64,000 nucleotides of DNA from Ignavibacteriota bacterium. Its GTDB lineage: Bacteria > Bacteroidota > Ignavibacteria > Palsa-1295. A program made the translations under genes and the position numbers. The stretch's first letter is position 1; each line of letters opens with the position of its first letter. This document shows positions 1 to 8,703 of the stretch, in pieces. The notes beneath the pieces were generated by a model. It saw nothing but the letters and a program-made list of their open reading frames with translations, was not told where the DNA came from and ran no database searches. The DNA is taken from the NCBI GenBank assembly GCA_003151825.1, contig PLYO01000032.1, forward strand, positions 1 to 64,000, read 5' to 3'.

Positions 1-105
1 CTCGGTACTCGGTACTCGTTACTCGGTACTCGGTACTCGGTACTCGGTACTCGGTACTCGGTACTCTGTACTCGGTACTCGGTACTCGGTACTCATCACT
101 CGTTA
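1..105. repeat. 7-bp tandem simple repeat (CTCGGTA)n
   Basis: About 15 consecutive copies of the heptamer CTCGGTA, with a few variants (CTCGTTA, CTCTGTA, CTCATCA), run from the window edge to within about 10 bases of the RNase P RNA 3' end. There are no spacers, so this is not a CRISPR. It resembles the other short simple repeats at 18.9, 23.2, 34.7 and 35.4 kb. Its left end lies outside the window. Confidence 0.95.
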
Positions 106-115
106 CTAAAAAATA

Positions 116-536
116 TTCTGCCATCTATAAGCCGAATTCTGTCTTCCCATAATCGCTTATGAGGAGGCAACCATTACTCTTGTGCGACCTACCCGGAACC
201 ATCGCTGCGGGCCGCAACTGCCACGATTGCTCGTGGCCCGGTTCCATACATGGTCTTGCTCCGCGCGAGGTTTATCGTGACCCCGAATATTACTCTTCGG
301 GCGGTGGTCTCTTACGCCGCCGTTTCACCCTTACACATACAAACCATTGCTGGTCTGAATGGGCGGTTTTCTTTTCTGTGATACTGCGCTGTAAACAGTA
401 TTTCGGCGATAAAGCCTTATTCACTGCTTCCCGATCTTGATAGAGGATTGCTCATCGAATCTCGATCGGCACGCTGCCCTTCGGAGTTCGGACTTTCCTC
501 TCCAGATAAATCCGAAGCGGTTGCCCGATGGCAGAA
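116..536 (-). ncRNA. rnpB: RNase P RNA (bacterial class A-like)
   Basis: This is the catalytic RNA of RNase P, which removes the 5' leader of pre-tRNAs. Read on the minus strand, the universally conserved 5' element GAGGAAAGTCCGAACTCC is present near 483-500 and the 3' signature GACAGAATTCGGCTTAT near 127-143. The ends close by the P1 helix: TTCTGCCAT (528-536) pairs perfectly with ATGGCAGAA (116-124), which sets the limits at about 421 nt, a normal size. The gene lies downstream of the zinc-ribbon gene on the same strand. It is bounded on the 3' side by the heptamer repeat and on the 5' side by one arm of a 43-bp inverted repeat. Confidence 0.95.
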
Positions 537-544
537 AAACTCTG

Positions 545-751
545 AACTCGGATTTATAGGATTTTTAGGGATTAAACAGGATTTGGGCTCGACGTGTCGA
601 GCAATTCAAATTCTGATAGTTATCACTGTTATTCCAGAGCGAAAGCGGAATTCAGACTCCGTGAATGTTGCACGATGGATACGACTTCCATGTGAGTGAT
701 ATGTAGTTCCCAAATCCTGTTTAATCCCTAAAAATCCTATAAATCCGAGTT
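545..751. repeat. 43-bp perfect inverted repeat
   Basis: Bases 545-587 and 709-751 are exact reverse complements, with a 121-bp spacer. The arms consist of loosely repeated GGATT words. The right arm runs into the 3' end of the zinc-ribbon gene and contains its stop codon; the left arm lies just upstream of rnpB. The transcript could form a very stable hairpin, so it may act as a terminator, but its size and the similar GGATT repeats near 50.9 and 51.4 kb suggest a dispersed repeat. Confidence 0.9.
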
Positions 752-1516
752 TTCTTCTTCGCTTTCGACTTCATAGGTGACCGGCTCTGGCTCACCATCG
801 ACGGCGATGGCGATCGGCTCGCCGACGATGATGCGCCCGCAATACTCGCAGACGGCATGCTTCTCGCCTTTGCGAAGTTCGAGCGCAAGCTGCCGTGGCA
901 CCGCATTAAAGCAGCCGCCGCACACGCCATTTTTAATCGCTACAACCGCAATGCCATTCTTTGCCGGCCGCACGCGATTGTAGATTGTCATGTAATAGGG
1001 CTGAATCTGTTTTGCGAGTTCTTCCCGGCGTGCGAGAAGTTCTTTTTCTTCTTCTTCCGTGCCGGCAAGGACTTCGGTCAGCGCGGTTTCGGATTCGTCT
1101 AATTCCCGTTCCATGTCCGCAAAATCGGTTGCCATCTGACCTTCGTCCATTTTGAACTGTTCGAGTTCGATGCCCATGCGGCCAACGGCTTCGGTATTAG
1201 TATGCAGCCGTCGCTGGGCGTCTTCGAGTTGGAACGTAATCGCATCGTATTCGCGCGTCGTTTTAACGTCGAATTGCTGCGCTTTGTAGCGATCGACTTT
1301 TTCGCGCAAATCAAGCACTTCCGCCGAAAGTTCTCGCGAGCGAGTTTCGATGTCGTGGCGGTCGCGGCGGACCTGTTCGACCTGCTCGCGCTGATCCTCG
1401 ACCTGGCGGCGCAGTTCATTCACGCGGTCGGGCAACTCGCCTCGGCTATCGATCAGCTCATCGAGATGGCGGTCCACTTTCTGAAGTTCGTAGAGATGTA
1501 GGAGTGAGTCGTTCAC
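737..1516 (-). CDS. C4-type zinc-ribbon coiled-coil protein (DUF164 / zf-RING_7)
   Basis: A 259-residue protein. Residues 1-175 are heptad-rich and charged, as expected of a long coiled-coil hairpin. The C-terminal domain has two Cys pairs, CGGC at 199-202 and CEYC at 223-226, forming a C4 zinc ribbon. This is the architecture of the DUF164 family, often encoded beside Nif3 in Bacteroidota, as here; its biochemical role is not established and a nucleic-acid-related role is only inferred. Translation begins at GTG (1514-1516). The last residues and the stop codon lie inside the arm of the 43-bp inverted repeat, so the C-terminus has probably been rewritten by the repeat. Confidence 0.9.
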   Translation of the reverse strand: MNDSLLHLYELQKVDRHLDELIDSRGELPDRVNELRRQVEDQREQVEQVRRDRHDIETRSRELSAEVLDLREKVDRYKAQQFDVKTTREYDAITFQLEDAQRRLHTNTEAVGRMGIELEQFKMDEGQMATDFADMERELDESETALTEVLAGTEEEEKELLARREELAKQIQPYYMTIYNRVRPAKNGIAVVAIKNGVCGGCFNAVPRQLALELRKGEKHAVCEYCGRIIVGEPIAIAVDGEPEPVTYEVESEEENSDL

Positions 1517-1551
1517 GTATTTTTTTGATTCGATGAGGGGGATACGAGCAA

Positions 1552-2445
1552 TTACGAGGAATGAGCCTGAGCGCCGGATAACGCAAAATATCGTACTGAA
1601 TTCGGCTCCGTTTGCGCTCGTAACAGGAGCTTGTCCGGAAGCAGTCCGTGCAAATTTACGGCATTCGTAGCCTGCTCGTTCGATTCCAGTGCTTTTTGTG
1701 CCGCCTTGACCATACCGCGTGTAACAAATTTTTCCGTCTCCGCGTGTCCGGCGTCGAGGAGCAGGATGTTATCGTGATCCGCGCGATGGAAGTCGTGGTA
1801 GCGAACATCCGCTGTGATGAAGGCATCGGCGCCGCGCGTCCGCGCGTTATCGTAATACTCCATTCCAGCGCCGCCCAGCATTGCGACGGTCTTTATTTTT
1901 GCCGGAGCGTTAGAATTATATCTTACGCACGAGGATTTAAACGTTTCAGCGACAACCCGAAGCATGTCCGCTCTTTTTTTCGCCTTCGGCCATCTTCCTA
2001 TCGCTCCCATTCCAAAATTTAGACCATCGATGGGCGGCTGGAGGATTTCGTTAATTTGTGTTAGCGTCGTGATCTCACCCAGTCCCAAAGCTTGAGCCAT
2101 GAGTATGCTCGTTCCAAATTCCGGGTGAGTGTCGAAAGCGGTGTGCTGAACGTATAGCGCGATGTCGTTCTTGATAAGCTGGCGAATGAGATAGCCGGTC
2201 CGGGTGGAATCGGTTACCGAGTCTATATTCGGAAAAATAAGCGGATGAAACGCGACGATAAGATTCGCGCGACGTTTACGAGCTTCCGCGATGACGCCAT
2301 CCGTCACTTCATAAGCGAAGAGCGCGGCCGTTAGCTCGGTCGTTTCCGAAAGCCCCACTTGCAGCCCGACGGCGTCGCGATCGTATCCCACTGCCGTAAG
2401 CGGCACGACTGTTTCAAGCGCACGAAGAAATTCGGAGATAAGCAT
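1552..2445 (-). CDS. Nif3-like dinuclear metal-centre protein (DUF34/YbgI)
   Basis: A 297-residue Nif3 family protein. Members form toroidal hexamers with a dinuclear metal site; a GTP cyclohydrolase-like or metal-handling role has been proposed, but the physiological substrate is unclear. Visible family motifs are DAVGLQVG (24-31), FHPLIFP (about 66-72), HTAFD (101-105) and GHAETE (about 232). These carry the His, Asp and Glu metal ligands. The gene is 35 bp upstream of the zinc-ribbon gene on the same strand, the usual pairing. A TATTTTTG promoter element ends 5 bases before the ATG, so the mRNA may be nearly leaderless. Confidence 0.93.
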   Translation of the reverse strand: MLISEFLRALETVVPLTAVGYDRDAVGLQVGLSETTELTAALFAYEVTDGVIAEARKRRANLIVAFHPLIFPNIDSVTDSTRTGYLIRQLIKNDIALYVQHTAFDTHPEFGTSILMAQALGLGEITTLTQINEILQPPIDGLNFGMGAIGRWPKAKKRADMLRVVAETFKSSCVRYNSNAPAKIKTVAMLGGAGMEYYDNARTRGADAFITADVRYHDFHRADHDNILLLDAGHAETEKFVTRGMVKAAQKALESNEQATNAVNLHGLLPDKLLLRAQTEPNSVRYFALSGAQAHSS

Positions 2446-2450
2446 CCCTA

Positions 2451-2458
2451 CAAAAATA
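2451..2458 (-). promoter_or_regulatory. -7 promoter element TATTTTTG upstream of nif3
   Basis: Matches the -7 consensus TAnnTTTG known for the primary sigma factor of Bacteroidota. It lies 5 bases from the ATG at 2445, implying transcription starts at or very near the start codon. Confidence 0.6.
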
Positions 2459-2589
2459 CGGCGATAATATGGGCCGCCATTACAAACGGATCGAGACGAA
2501 ATGGGCGATTCAGAGTTTCCTAATTGTTACGAGTGCATTACAACTCACATTACCTTCAACATATAGACATTACCAAATCGCTGGCAGTA

Positions 2590-3654
2590 TTATGGCGCAA
2601 CGATAAATTTCGCATTATCGGCATCCTGCCCATTGACGAGCAACCGCGCAAAATAGCATCCGGCTGGCAGGCTGCTGCCGCTCATATCTACGGAAGTCTC
2701 GCCAGCAGGCATTGATACTTCGGGAATCATCCTCACGCTACGGCCTAACATATCTGAAATAGCGATGCTCGCGCGATTCGAAGCCTGAAGGGAGATAATC
2801 AACTCAGGATTCGAGGGAATGCCCGCAACGCGAATAGAAGTCGCGGAAGCCTCCGGCGATTGAGCAACTGCGCCCTCGCTTGCAAGGGATACCACCCCAA
2901 GCGATTCCACATCAAAACCATTGCCCTGATCCGAAGCAACATCCTGCACGAATACCACGGCCTCCATATTTTGCGTATTCCAATCACTGCTATACAAGTA
3001 CTGGCCCGGATCATAAACGACATCGAACGATCTCGTCTCGCCGGGTCCGAGCGCCGTTGTATCGGATGAATTTGGGAGCATAGCACGAAATACATCATTC
3101 CATGTATCTCCTGGCGGATTGCCATACCCGGGTGGATACGTGTTATTAAAGATAATGTTGGATTCTTTGAGGGCAATGCGCACCAAGCTAGGCCCCTTAG
3201 AAGGCCCCGTGGCCGAAAACGTGATGTGAATGAGGCCGTCCGTGCCAATGGAAGCTTTCGGTGACAACGAGGTAAGTGGTGGAAAACCATGGTCGGTCTT
3301 TGTATCGTTTTCCCATTCAATTGAAGGTGAACTTAGCGAAACATAGCCATCGATAAATGCCGCCGGATCGGCGCTGACATTATAATAGCCGCTCCCATCT
3401 CGTGTATCGACATCGGTCTGACTTTCCTTATAAAATTTGTCCAATAGCCCCGAAACGATCTGGTTATGATAATTAATGACCACGATTCCGTAAGAGGGGT
3501 TCGCGGATACAAAGTTGTAATAGGTCTCGTCCGGGCCCGGGCAATTTCCGCAGCCAAAGCTGCAGAATAGCTCGGCAAGAATTTGCGGAGGCGTTTGCGC
3601 CCTGGCGGAAACCGAGAACGCAAGTAAAAGGAGAACGAAATATCGAATTTTCAT
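2590..3654 (-). CDS. Omp28-like exported protein with T9SS C-terminal domain
   Basis: A 354-residue exported protein. An SpI signal peptide covers about residues 1-19 and ends at the ARAQ site. It is followed by a thioredoxin-fold-like segment with CSFGCGNC near residues 32-39, typical of Omp28/DUF1223-like proteins. The last 80 or so residues form a type A T9SS sorting domain (ISDMLGR, LPAGCYFARL), so the protein is probably exported by the PorU/PorV system encoded at 23-29 kb and attached to the surface. The DUF6029 gene lies immediately upstream (14 bp), suggesting a two-gene operon. The function is unknown; the Cys motif suggests redox activity, which is inference. Confidence 0.85.
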   Translation of the reverse strand: MKIRYFVLLLLAFSVSARAQTPPQILAELFCSFGCGNCPGPDETYYNFVSANPSYGIVVINYHNQIVSGLLDKFYKESQTDVDTRDGSGYYNVSADPAAFIDGYVSLSSPSIEWENDTKTDHGFPPLTSLSPKASIGTDGLIHITFSATGPSKGPSLVRIALKESNIIFNNTYPPGYGNPPGDTWNDVFRAMLPNSSDTTALGPGETRSFDVVYDPGQYLYSSDWNTQNMEAVVFVQDVASDQGNGFDVESLGVVSLASEGAVAQSPEASATSIRVAGIPSNPELIISLQASNRASIAISDMLGRSVRMIPEVSMPAGETSVDMSGSSLPAGCYFARLLVNGQDADNAKFIVAP

Positions 3655-3668
3655 CTGCGCAAGAAATG

Positions 3669-5438
3669 TTAAATTTGGCTCGTTACCGTGAGCCGGAGTC
3701 CATTAAACGGCGGAACAACGCGGCAAATTCCGCCCGTGCAATTGAGTCCGCCGCGTTCGGCGCCATAAGAGACGAGCATCGAATGCGACTGTCCGAGCCG
3801 AAGTCCGACGAAGAACTCTGGCAAGTGGGCGAGTTCCGCGTTGCCCCAAAGGTGCAAATCCCACCCAGCAAAGGTAGCATTATCGACCCTAATGGGTCCA
3901 CTCGCGTAAAAAAATGCATAATCGAGTACTGCTCCAAAATTAATCGTCGGATTGAAGGAATATTGCAACGTCAGAAGTTCATTTATGCGCCGCTCGTCGT
4001 CAGTTCCAAACCCGCCGTATTTCCATTGGTGTTCGAGGATACCTAAGAAGCTTTGATTTGGAGTTGTTTCATATTGGACTTTCCCGGCGATGGTCGTCGT
4101 CCATTCCGGAGTGCCAGCAATAACGTCGCTTCGGCGATGGAGTGCTAACTTCACAAAATTAAGCTCGGTCGCCGGGTCGAAATCCCATTCGCCTTCGGCA
4201 TAAGCTTCCCAAAAGGGAGCGAATCCCTGGTCGGATAATTTCGGAAGAATGCTGGTCCGATCGACTACGACCCCGGTGTCATTATACTTCTCGTGCAAGC
4301 TGGATGCGGCGGCGTCCAGGTCGATTACGAATTGCGGTATCGCGGTGATGTTGGCTTCGAGTTGATAGCCGAGTTCGTCATCGAAATTCACGGCATGGGT
4401 CGTGCGAGTAATTTCGGTGAAGGTAAAATCCTTATACACTTCGGGCGGGCTCGAGATGGGGAGCTTGCTGAATACATTGGTGTAGGGATCGCCGGTATTA
4501 TGAAGAAAATAGCTGTAGTTTTTATAGTCGAACGTAAGACCGACGATGGAATTCGAATAACTGATTGATCCGTAGGTCGCGTGGCCGGTGTGATTGGTAT
4601 CAACAAGGCCATTTTTGAGGATATTGAGGAATTGATCGACATGCGTGCGATCTTCCGTCCATTCGACGAATGCTTCGAATTGTCCGGAATTAATATCGGC
4701 ATACACGTCCGGCTCATTGACCTGTCGGCTCGTGGTTTCATTTCCGTTACGCGAAGATTGGGTCGTGCTGGTGGAGGCGTTCAGAAAGGTCGCTCCGAGC
4801 AAGAGTTTCTTTTTAAAGAATCCAAATTCCGCGTTGGCCGACCGCGCGGAAATTTGCATGGGCAGCGTATCGGCTTGCGAAAGAGTCGAATTACTGGCGG
4901 GAGGGACGGGATAAAAACTTTCTCTTCCGCCAACAGCTCGTACCGCGATAGAAGCATCGAGATTGAGAAGGTCTTTCGGAATTTTATACTCACCCTTGCC
5001 CAACACGCCATCCAGCCACGAATCGTAATTAAGCGGGCGCGATTCAAAAAGATTGATGGCAAGCCCACGACCGAAGAGCGCGCTCACATCGCCGGCCTGA
5101 ATATCGACATCATCCTTCTTGTATGCGAGCCACCTCCGGCGAAACTCCGGGCCTTGAAACGAACGCCCGACCTCGCTGGGGTCGTCCATTTCATAGCGCA
5201 GCCCAAGCTGGAAATTCTGAAAAAAGATACGCGCATCGGCGATTTCTTCAAAATATTGCTTATCGATGGGATTGTTGAGGGCATCGGTCGTCGAGCCGGT
5301 ACCATAGCGCAGCAAGTTCGAGCCGGTGGCGTGAACGTCCTGAGCATCCTGTGCCACGCCTTGCAGAGGGCCTAATAGCAGCAACAACGGGAGGAAGATG
5401 GAAGTCTTCAACGTTCTTTTTTCGGGGCGATCATTCAT
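3669..5438 (-). CDS. DUF6029-type outer-membrane beta-barrel protein
   Basis: A 589-residue protein with a signal peptide (hydrophobic 13-27, cleavage near GVAQ). Amphipathic beta-strand pattern runs throughout, and it ends in the OMP-like terminal strand LRLTVTSQI. The opening GSNLLRYGTG and the segment FGRGLAINLFE resemble DUF6029 proteins, which in Bacteroidota commonly lie beside Omp28-like genes; here the Omp28 gene is 14 bp downstream. It is likely an outer-membrane partner or receptor of unknown substrate. A TATTTTTG element lies 9 bases upstream of the ATG. Confidence 0.8.
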   Translation of the reverse strand: MNDRPEKRTLKTSIFLPLLLLLGPLQGVAQDAQDVHATGSNLLRYGTGSTTDALNNPIDKQYFEEIADARIFFQNFQLGLRYEMDDPSEVGRSFQGPEFRRRWLAYKKDDVDIQAGDVSALFGRGLAINLFESRPLNYDSWLDGVLGKGEYKIPKDLLNLDASIAVRAVGGRESFYPVPPASNSTLSQADTLPMQISARSANAEFGFFKKKLLLGATFLNASTSTTQSSRNGNETTSRQVNEPDVYADINSGQFEAFVEWTEDRTHVDQFLNILKNGLVDTNHTGHATYGSISYSNSIVGLTFDYKNYSYFLHNTGDPYTNVFSKLPISSPPEVYKDFTFTEITRTTHAVNFDDELGYQLEANITAIPQFVIDLDAAASSLHEKYNDTGVVVDRTSILPKLSDQGFAPFWEAYAEGEWDFDPATELNFVKLALHRRSDVIAGTPEWTTTIAGKVQYETTPNQSFLGILEHQWKYGGFGTDDERRINELLTLQYSFNPTINFGAVLDYAFFYASGPIRVDNATFAGWDLHLWGNAELAHLPEFFVGLRLGQSHSMLVSYGAERGGLNCTGGICRVVPPFNGLRLTVTSQI

Positions 5439-5447
5439 AAGATGCTA

Positions 5448-5455
5448 CAAAAATA
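5448..5455 (-). promoter_or_regulatory. -7 promoter element TATTTTTG upstream of the DUF6029-Omp28 operon
   Basis: Exact match to TAnnTTTG, 9 bases before the ATG at 5438. No convincing -33 TTTG can be assigned at the expected spacing, so this rests on the -7 motif and position alone. Confidence 0.55.
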
Positions 5456-5504
5456 AGGAAGGGAAGGAGCCCGCCCTATGATTTGAAGCATTTTTCGAAA
5501 GGAC

Positions 5505-5538
5505 GGAAATAAAAACCGCGGCCATGAGCCGGGGTTTT
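5505..5538 (-). terminator. Intrinsic terminator of tmRNA
   Basis: On the minus strand, just after the tmRNA 3' end, bases 5528-5538 and 5512-5522 form an 11-bp stem with one mismatch and a 5-nt loop. A T-rich run follows. The placement immediately downstream of ssrA fits a Rho-independent terminator. Confidence 0.7.
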
Positions 5539-5541
5539 CCG

Positions 5542-6057
5542 TGGAGATGAGGGGAGTCGAACCCCTGTCCGAAAAACGCCACCGAAGGGTACTACGCGCA
5601 TAGTTTCCTGAGTATTAGCGTGCAAATGAACCATGGCAGAAAACGACCGATCCGCTCACACCGCTCTTCCTGAATACTCCCGGCAAGCGAAAAGCGCTCT
5701 TGCTGGGAGAGATCTGGCACGGATGATCGCTCATCCACGACACCTCCACGCATGATCGCTCATGCTTGCAAGCCCGCCCGATCTAAAGGCCTGCGGAGAT
5801 GGGCGCCCTCCCACCGGTCGGCGAGAAGCAGCATCGACTTTAACTGGACGATTGCTCGTCCCAAGTTAAAGGAGCTCAGGCAGCCATTGCGTAGCTATAA
5901 GTGTTCGCAATTATGATTTGCCGCGAGTTTGAGTCAGAATCAGAATAATTGCTTATTCTGATTCACGAGCGTTCGCGGCCCCACTCGGCGCGCACCAAAG
6001 CATGATTGCTCATGCTAACAACGACTGAGCATTCCCCGTCGAAGCCAATGCATCCCC
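5542..6057 (-). ncRNA. ssrA: tmRNA (transfer-messenger RNA), expanded
   Basis: tmRNA rescues stalled ribosomes by adding a degradation tag. The 5' end has GGGGATG followed by the conserved GGCTTCGACGGGGA. The 3' end has the T-arm AGGGGTTCGACTCCCCT followed by CATCTCCA. The 5' GGGGATG pairs with 3' CATCTCC (one G-T wobble), closing the acceptor stem. CCA is not encoded: the discriminator A is followed by CGG. At about 516 nt it is longer than the usual 350-420 nt. The extra length includes four hairpins of nearly the same design, each a 6-bp stem capped by a GCAA or GCGA loop, at 6000-6015, 5846-5861, 5750-5765 and 5721-5736. Confidence 0.95.
5876..5908 (-). other. tmRNA tag reading frame (ANTYSYAMAA-stop)
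   Basis: Within tmRNA, codons GCG AAC ACT TAT AGC TAC GCA ATG GCT GCC TGA encode A-N-T-Y-S-Y-A-M-A-A. The resume codon GCG is preceded by CATAATT. The small hydrophobic end -AMAA fits recognition by ClpXP-type proteases. Confidence 0.9.
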
Positions 6058-6165
6058 AGATGGACAAGTATGAATTATGAAGTAAGAATTATGAAAATCG
6101 TACTCGCAATTAAATGCCCAAAGTCTAAACGAAATATCGCCCGCAGTGTTCCTTAGAGAGAACTC

Positions 6166-7917
6166 ATGCTTGATACTCGCCTGAAACGAAACTTCGACAT
6201 TGCATTTTTTGCCGCGGGGATCGGCACGCTCGCGCTTTTTACCACGCGCTACCGGATGCCGTTCCGGCTGGATGACGTGGTGATTATGCTCTGGGCGAAG
6301 ACGCATTTCGTGCTCGATGCCTTCGATCCCGTGAACGGGCAAATGATTAATAGCTTTCGTCCCGTTTTTACGCTTACGGCTTTTTTTCTTACGCATTGGG
6401 CCGGATGGGACCATCCCTTCTGGTGGCATCTGACGCTCGATCTTACTCTCCTCACCGGCATTGCCTTCATGGGACTTACCGCTCGCTATCTCATCGGCAG
6501 GTGGTACGCACTTCAAATTTCGACACTTCTCTACTGGCTCGCTTTTCTTCCAATCCTCAACATCTTCTTTTGGTACAGCGATCTTACATTCGGACTCGAG
6601 ATCGCGTTTACGGCATCCGCGTGGTATTTCGGGCTTCGCGGGCTTTATGAAGCGCGCATTGGATTTTGGCTTCTTGGGATGCTGCTCGGTTCATTGGCCG
6701 TGCTTTCGAAGGAACCGGCATTCGTGCTGGTGCATGTGGTATTGCTCGGTTCGTTTTTGTTGGAGCGGAATCGCATTGTTGAGGCGTGGGAATCTCAGGC
6801 CGCGCCGCGACGAAGTCTTTGTATTGCGGCTTATGGCATTTTGCTCGGTGTGACAATCTGGGTTGCCTTCGTTTCGCCAACGAGGGCAAATCGCTTCTTT
6901 TCGTTTCACGCGCCAAACCTTCCCAATTTCATCCGCGACCGCATCGAGTATTACAGCGCCATTTATCTTTCCGTTACCGCACGCTTGCTACTCTTTTCGC
7001 CATTTGTTTATGCGTTCCTTCGCACCACTTTAGAACGTCGAATAAAATTGGTACTTGCGAATCAATTTTTATTCTTATCATTCCTCGCCATTATCATCGC
7101 AATGCTCTTGTTCCAAAATCTTCTCATTGCGCTGTCATTGTTAACATTCATGTTGCTCACGCTTGCGACGTTTCCGAATTCGGAGCAACAGCGCGTGCGG
7201 CGTTTATTGCCGTTTTTAGCGTGTTTGATGATTGCCATGGGCGTGCTCATGTTTACGATTCAACTTGTGAAGACACAGCTCACGGAAGCGGCACTGCTCA
7301 CGGCGCTCCTATCTTCCTGGGCGTGGTGCATTTGGATTGAAGATTTTCGGCGTGTTGTAATTCCATACCGTGCGATGATGCCTTTTCGATGGATTGCGCT
7401 TCCGGCCGGATTTTTAATATCCGCAGCTATTGCCATTGGCATCGGGCCGCAGCTGCTCCGTGAAGAGCGGTTGCTTGGCGAAGTAAGGGATGTCCGGCAA
7501 AATGCCAATGATGCAGTTTATTGGGCCGCGATAAATCTTCCCGCAGGCTCGCTGTTGGCGGTTACCGAATACAGCCTTTATGGCATCGAAGGTCCCGGTG
7601 TGCTAACCCCAAAAGACGATGAAATAAAACTTGTCGAGCAATACACCTTCGATGCAGGCTTTCTCTTCGATGGGTTAGCGGTTTTGGGCCGAACGGATTT
7701 TTGCAGAACGTATCTCGCGGACTCGCTCCTGCTGACGCGCGTCTTGAATGCGATGCGCACGGAGCCACATTCCTATGTGTTGCTTCAATCGAAGTTAGAT
7801 GTGGATCGCTTTCACGGAAAGGATGGCCGCGAACCGCTCTTGTCAATTCAGGATTCGCTCGTGGCCCATTTTTCGCGCGGGCCATACCCGTGCGAGATTT
7901 GGCTTCTGCGACACTAA
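6166..7917 (+). CDS. Polytopic inner-membrane protein, GT-C glycosyltransferase-like
   Basis: A 583-residue protein with about ten hydrophobic segments from residue 14 to about 430, then a soluble C-terminal domain. Early acidic residues in the first periplasmic loop (RLDDVVI, about 35-41) and a later SKEPA motif (about 183-187) resemble the GT-C family of lipid-linked-sugar glycosyltransferases, but no family can be named with certainty. ATG at 6166 starts 108 bp beyond the tmRNA 5' end, on the opposite strand. No operon partner is evident; the next gene starts 80 bp downstream. Confidence 0.7.
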   Translation: MLDTRLKRNFDIAFFAAGIGTLALFTTRYRMPFRLDDVVIMLWAKTHFVLDAFDPVNGQMINSFRPVFTLTAFFLTHWAGWDHPFWWHLTLDLTLLTGIAFMGLTARYLIGRWYALQISTLLYWLAFLPILNIFFWYSDLTFGLEIAFTASAWYFGLRGLYEARIGFWLLGMLLGSLAVLSKEPAFVLVHVVLLGSFLLERNRIVEAWESQAAPRRSLCIAAYGILLGVTIWVAFVSPTRANRFFSFHAPNLPNFIRDRIEYYSAIYLSVTARLLLFSPFVYAFLRTTLERRIKLVLANQFLFLSFLAIIIAMLLFQNLLIALSLLTFMLLTLATFPNSEQQRVRRLLPFLACLMIAMGVLMFTIQLVKTQLTEAALLTALLSSWAWCIWIEDFRRVVIPYRAMMPFRWIALPAGFLISAAIAIGIGPQLLREERLLGEVRDVRQNANDAVYWAAINLPAGSLLAVTEYSLYGIEGPGVLTPKDDEIKLVEQYTFDAGFLFDGLAVLGRTDFCRTYLADSLLLTRVLNAMRTEPHSYVLLQSKLDVDRFHGKDGREPLLSIQDSLVAHFSRGPYPCEIWLLRH

Positions 7918-7997
7918 GGGCCGTCGCTCGGTACGGGCGAAACATCCGGGTTGAACTAACGTCCAGTTCGGGCGTTTTCATCATTCTCGATAATTAT

Positions 7998-8654
7998 ATG
8001 ATCTATCGCTATCTCGTTATCTTTTTTCTTCCGGGAGCGCTTTTTGCTCAACGGCCTCACTCGAAGGATAAAACGAAAATCGTGCTTCCTAAAGTGGGCA
8101 CGATGTTCGTCAATACCTATTACGTGACCGATTCCACGGGAGCTCTCGTGCCAAAGTCGATTAGCGACCCGGGAATGGGCGACGATACGCTCTACATCGT
8201 GCAGTCCGGCGTTCGGCTCTATGGCCGTCCGAACTGTATTGTAATTGCGGCAAAGTCGCACCCGGATACCATCCTTGAGTCGTATGCGAATAATGGCGAT
8301 CTTTACATGAGGGGTGGCCACGATGCCGAATGGTCCAGTCTTCCATTTGGCATGGCGCCTGGTAAGAAAATCGTCCAACAGCTTGACGCGGATAGCGGCA
8401 CCCTGCTTGGCAAGAGTTATCACACGCCCCACAATCGTACAATCGAAGTAATCGGCCACGATACGGCTTCCGTAGGAGGAAAAGTCTATGACTGCCTCAA
8501 ACTTTTGGTGGACGATATCCGCCTTTATGACGAAAAGAATTGGGAGCAAGGCACACTCTTTTGGTATTCGCCCGACCTGGGGTATTTTGTGCGGTTGAAT
8601 ATGGGCTGGAATGGAAAATATTTTCTGAACCAACAACTCAAAATCTGGCGCTAA
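7998..8654 (+). CDS. Small exported protein of unknown function
   Basis: A 218-residue product starting at ATG 7998. I chose this start because it begins directly with a signal peptide (MIYRYLVIFFLPGALFAQ). The open frame extends further upstream but only antisense-like sequence lies there. The mature part is rich in beta-strand pattern and has no recognised motif; it resembles DUF3108-like exported beta proteins only in general appearance. It lies 80 bp after the membrane protein gene and converges with dxr. Confidence 0.65.
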   Translation: MIYRYLVIFFLPGALFAQRPHSKDKTKIVLPKVGTMFVNTYYVTDSTGALVPKSISDPGMGDDTLYIVQSGVRLYGRPNCIVIAAKSHPDTILESYANNGDLYMRGGHDAEWSSLPFGMAPGKKIVQQLDADSGTLLGKSYHTPHNRTIEVIGHDTASVGGKVYDCLKLLVDDIRLYDEKNWEQGTLFWYSPDLGYFVRLNMGWNGKYFLNQQLKIWR

Positions 8655-8703
8655 GTAAAGAGTTATGTAAATACCATAACCCATTGAAAATACTAACAAT
8701 AGC

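Noticed and set aside
1..105. Possible CRISPR-like repeat array
   Set aside because: Units are 7 bp and contiguous with no spacers and no cas genes nearby.
1678..1687. GTTCGATTCC resembling a tRNA T-loop
   Set aside because: Inside the nif3 coding sequence, with no cloverleaf around it. No tRNA gene was found in the window.
4581..5375. 264-codon open frame on the plus strand
   Set aside because: Antisense within the DUF6029-type gene, with no start context or motif.
5976..5985. GGGGCCG at about 5976-5985 as tmRNA 5' end
   Set aside because: It pairs poorly with the 3' acceptor strand; GGGGATG at 6051-6057 pairs in full and is followed by the conserved GGCTTCGACGGGGA.
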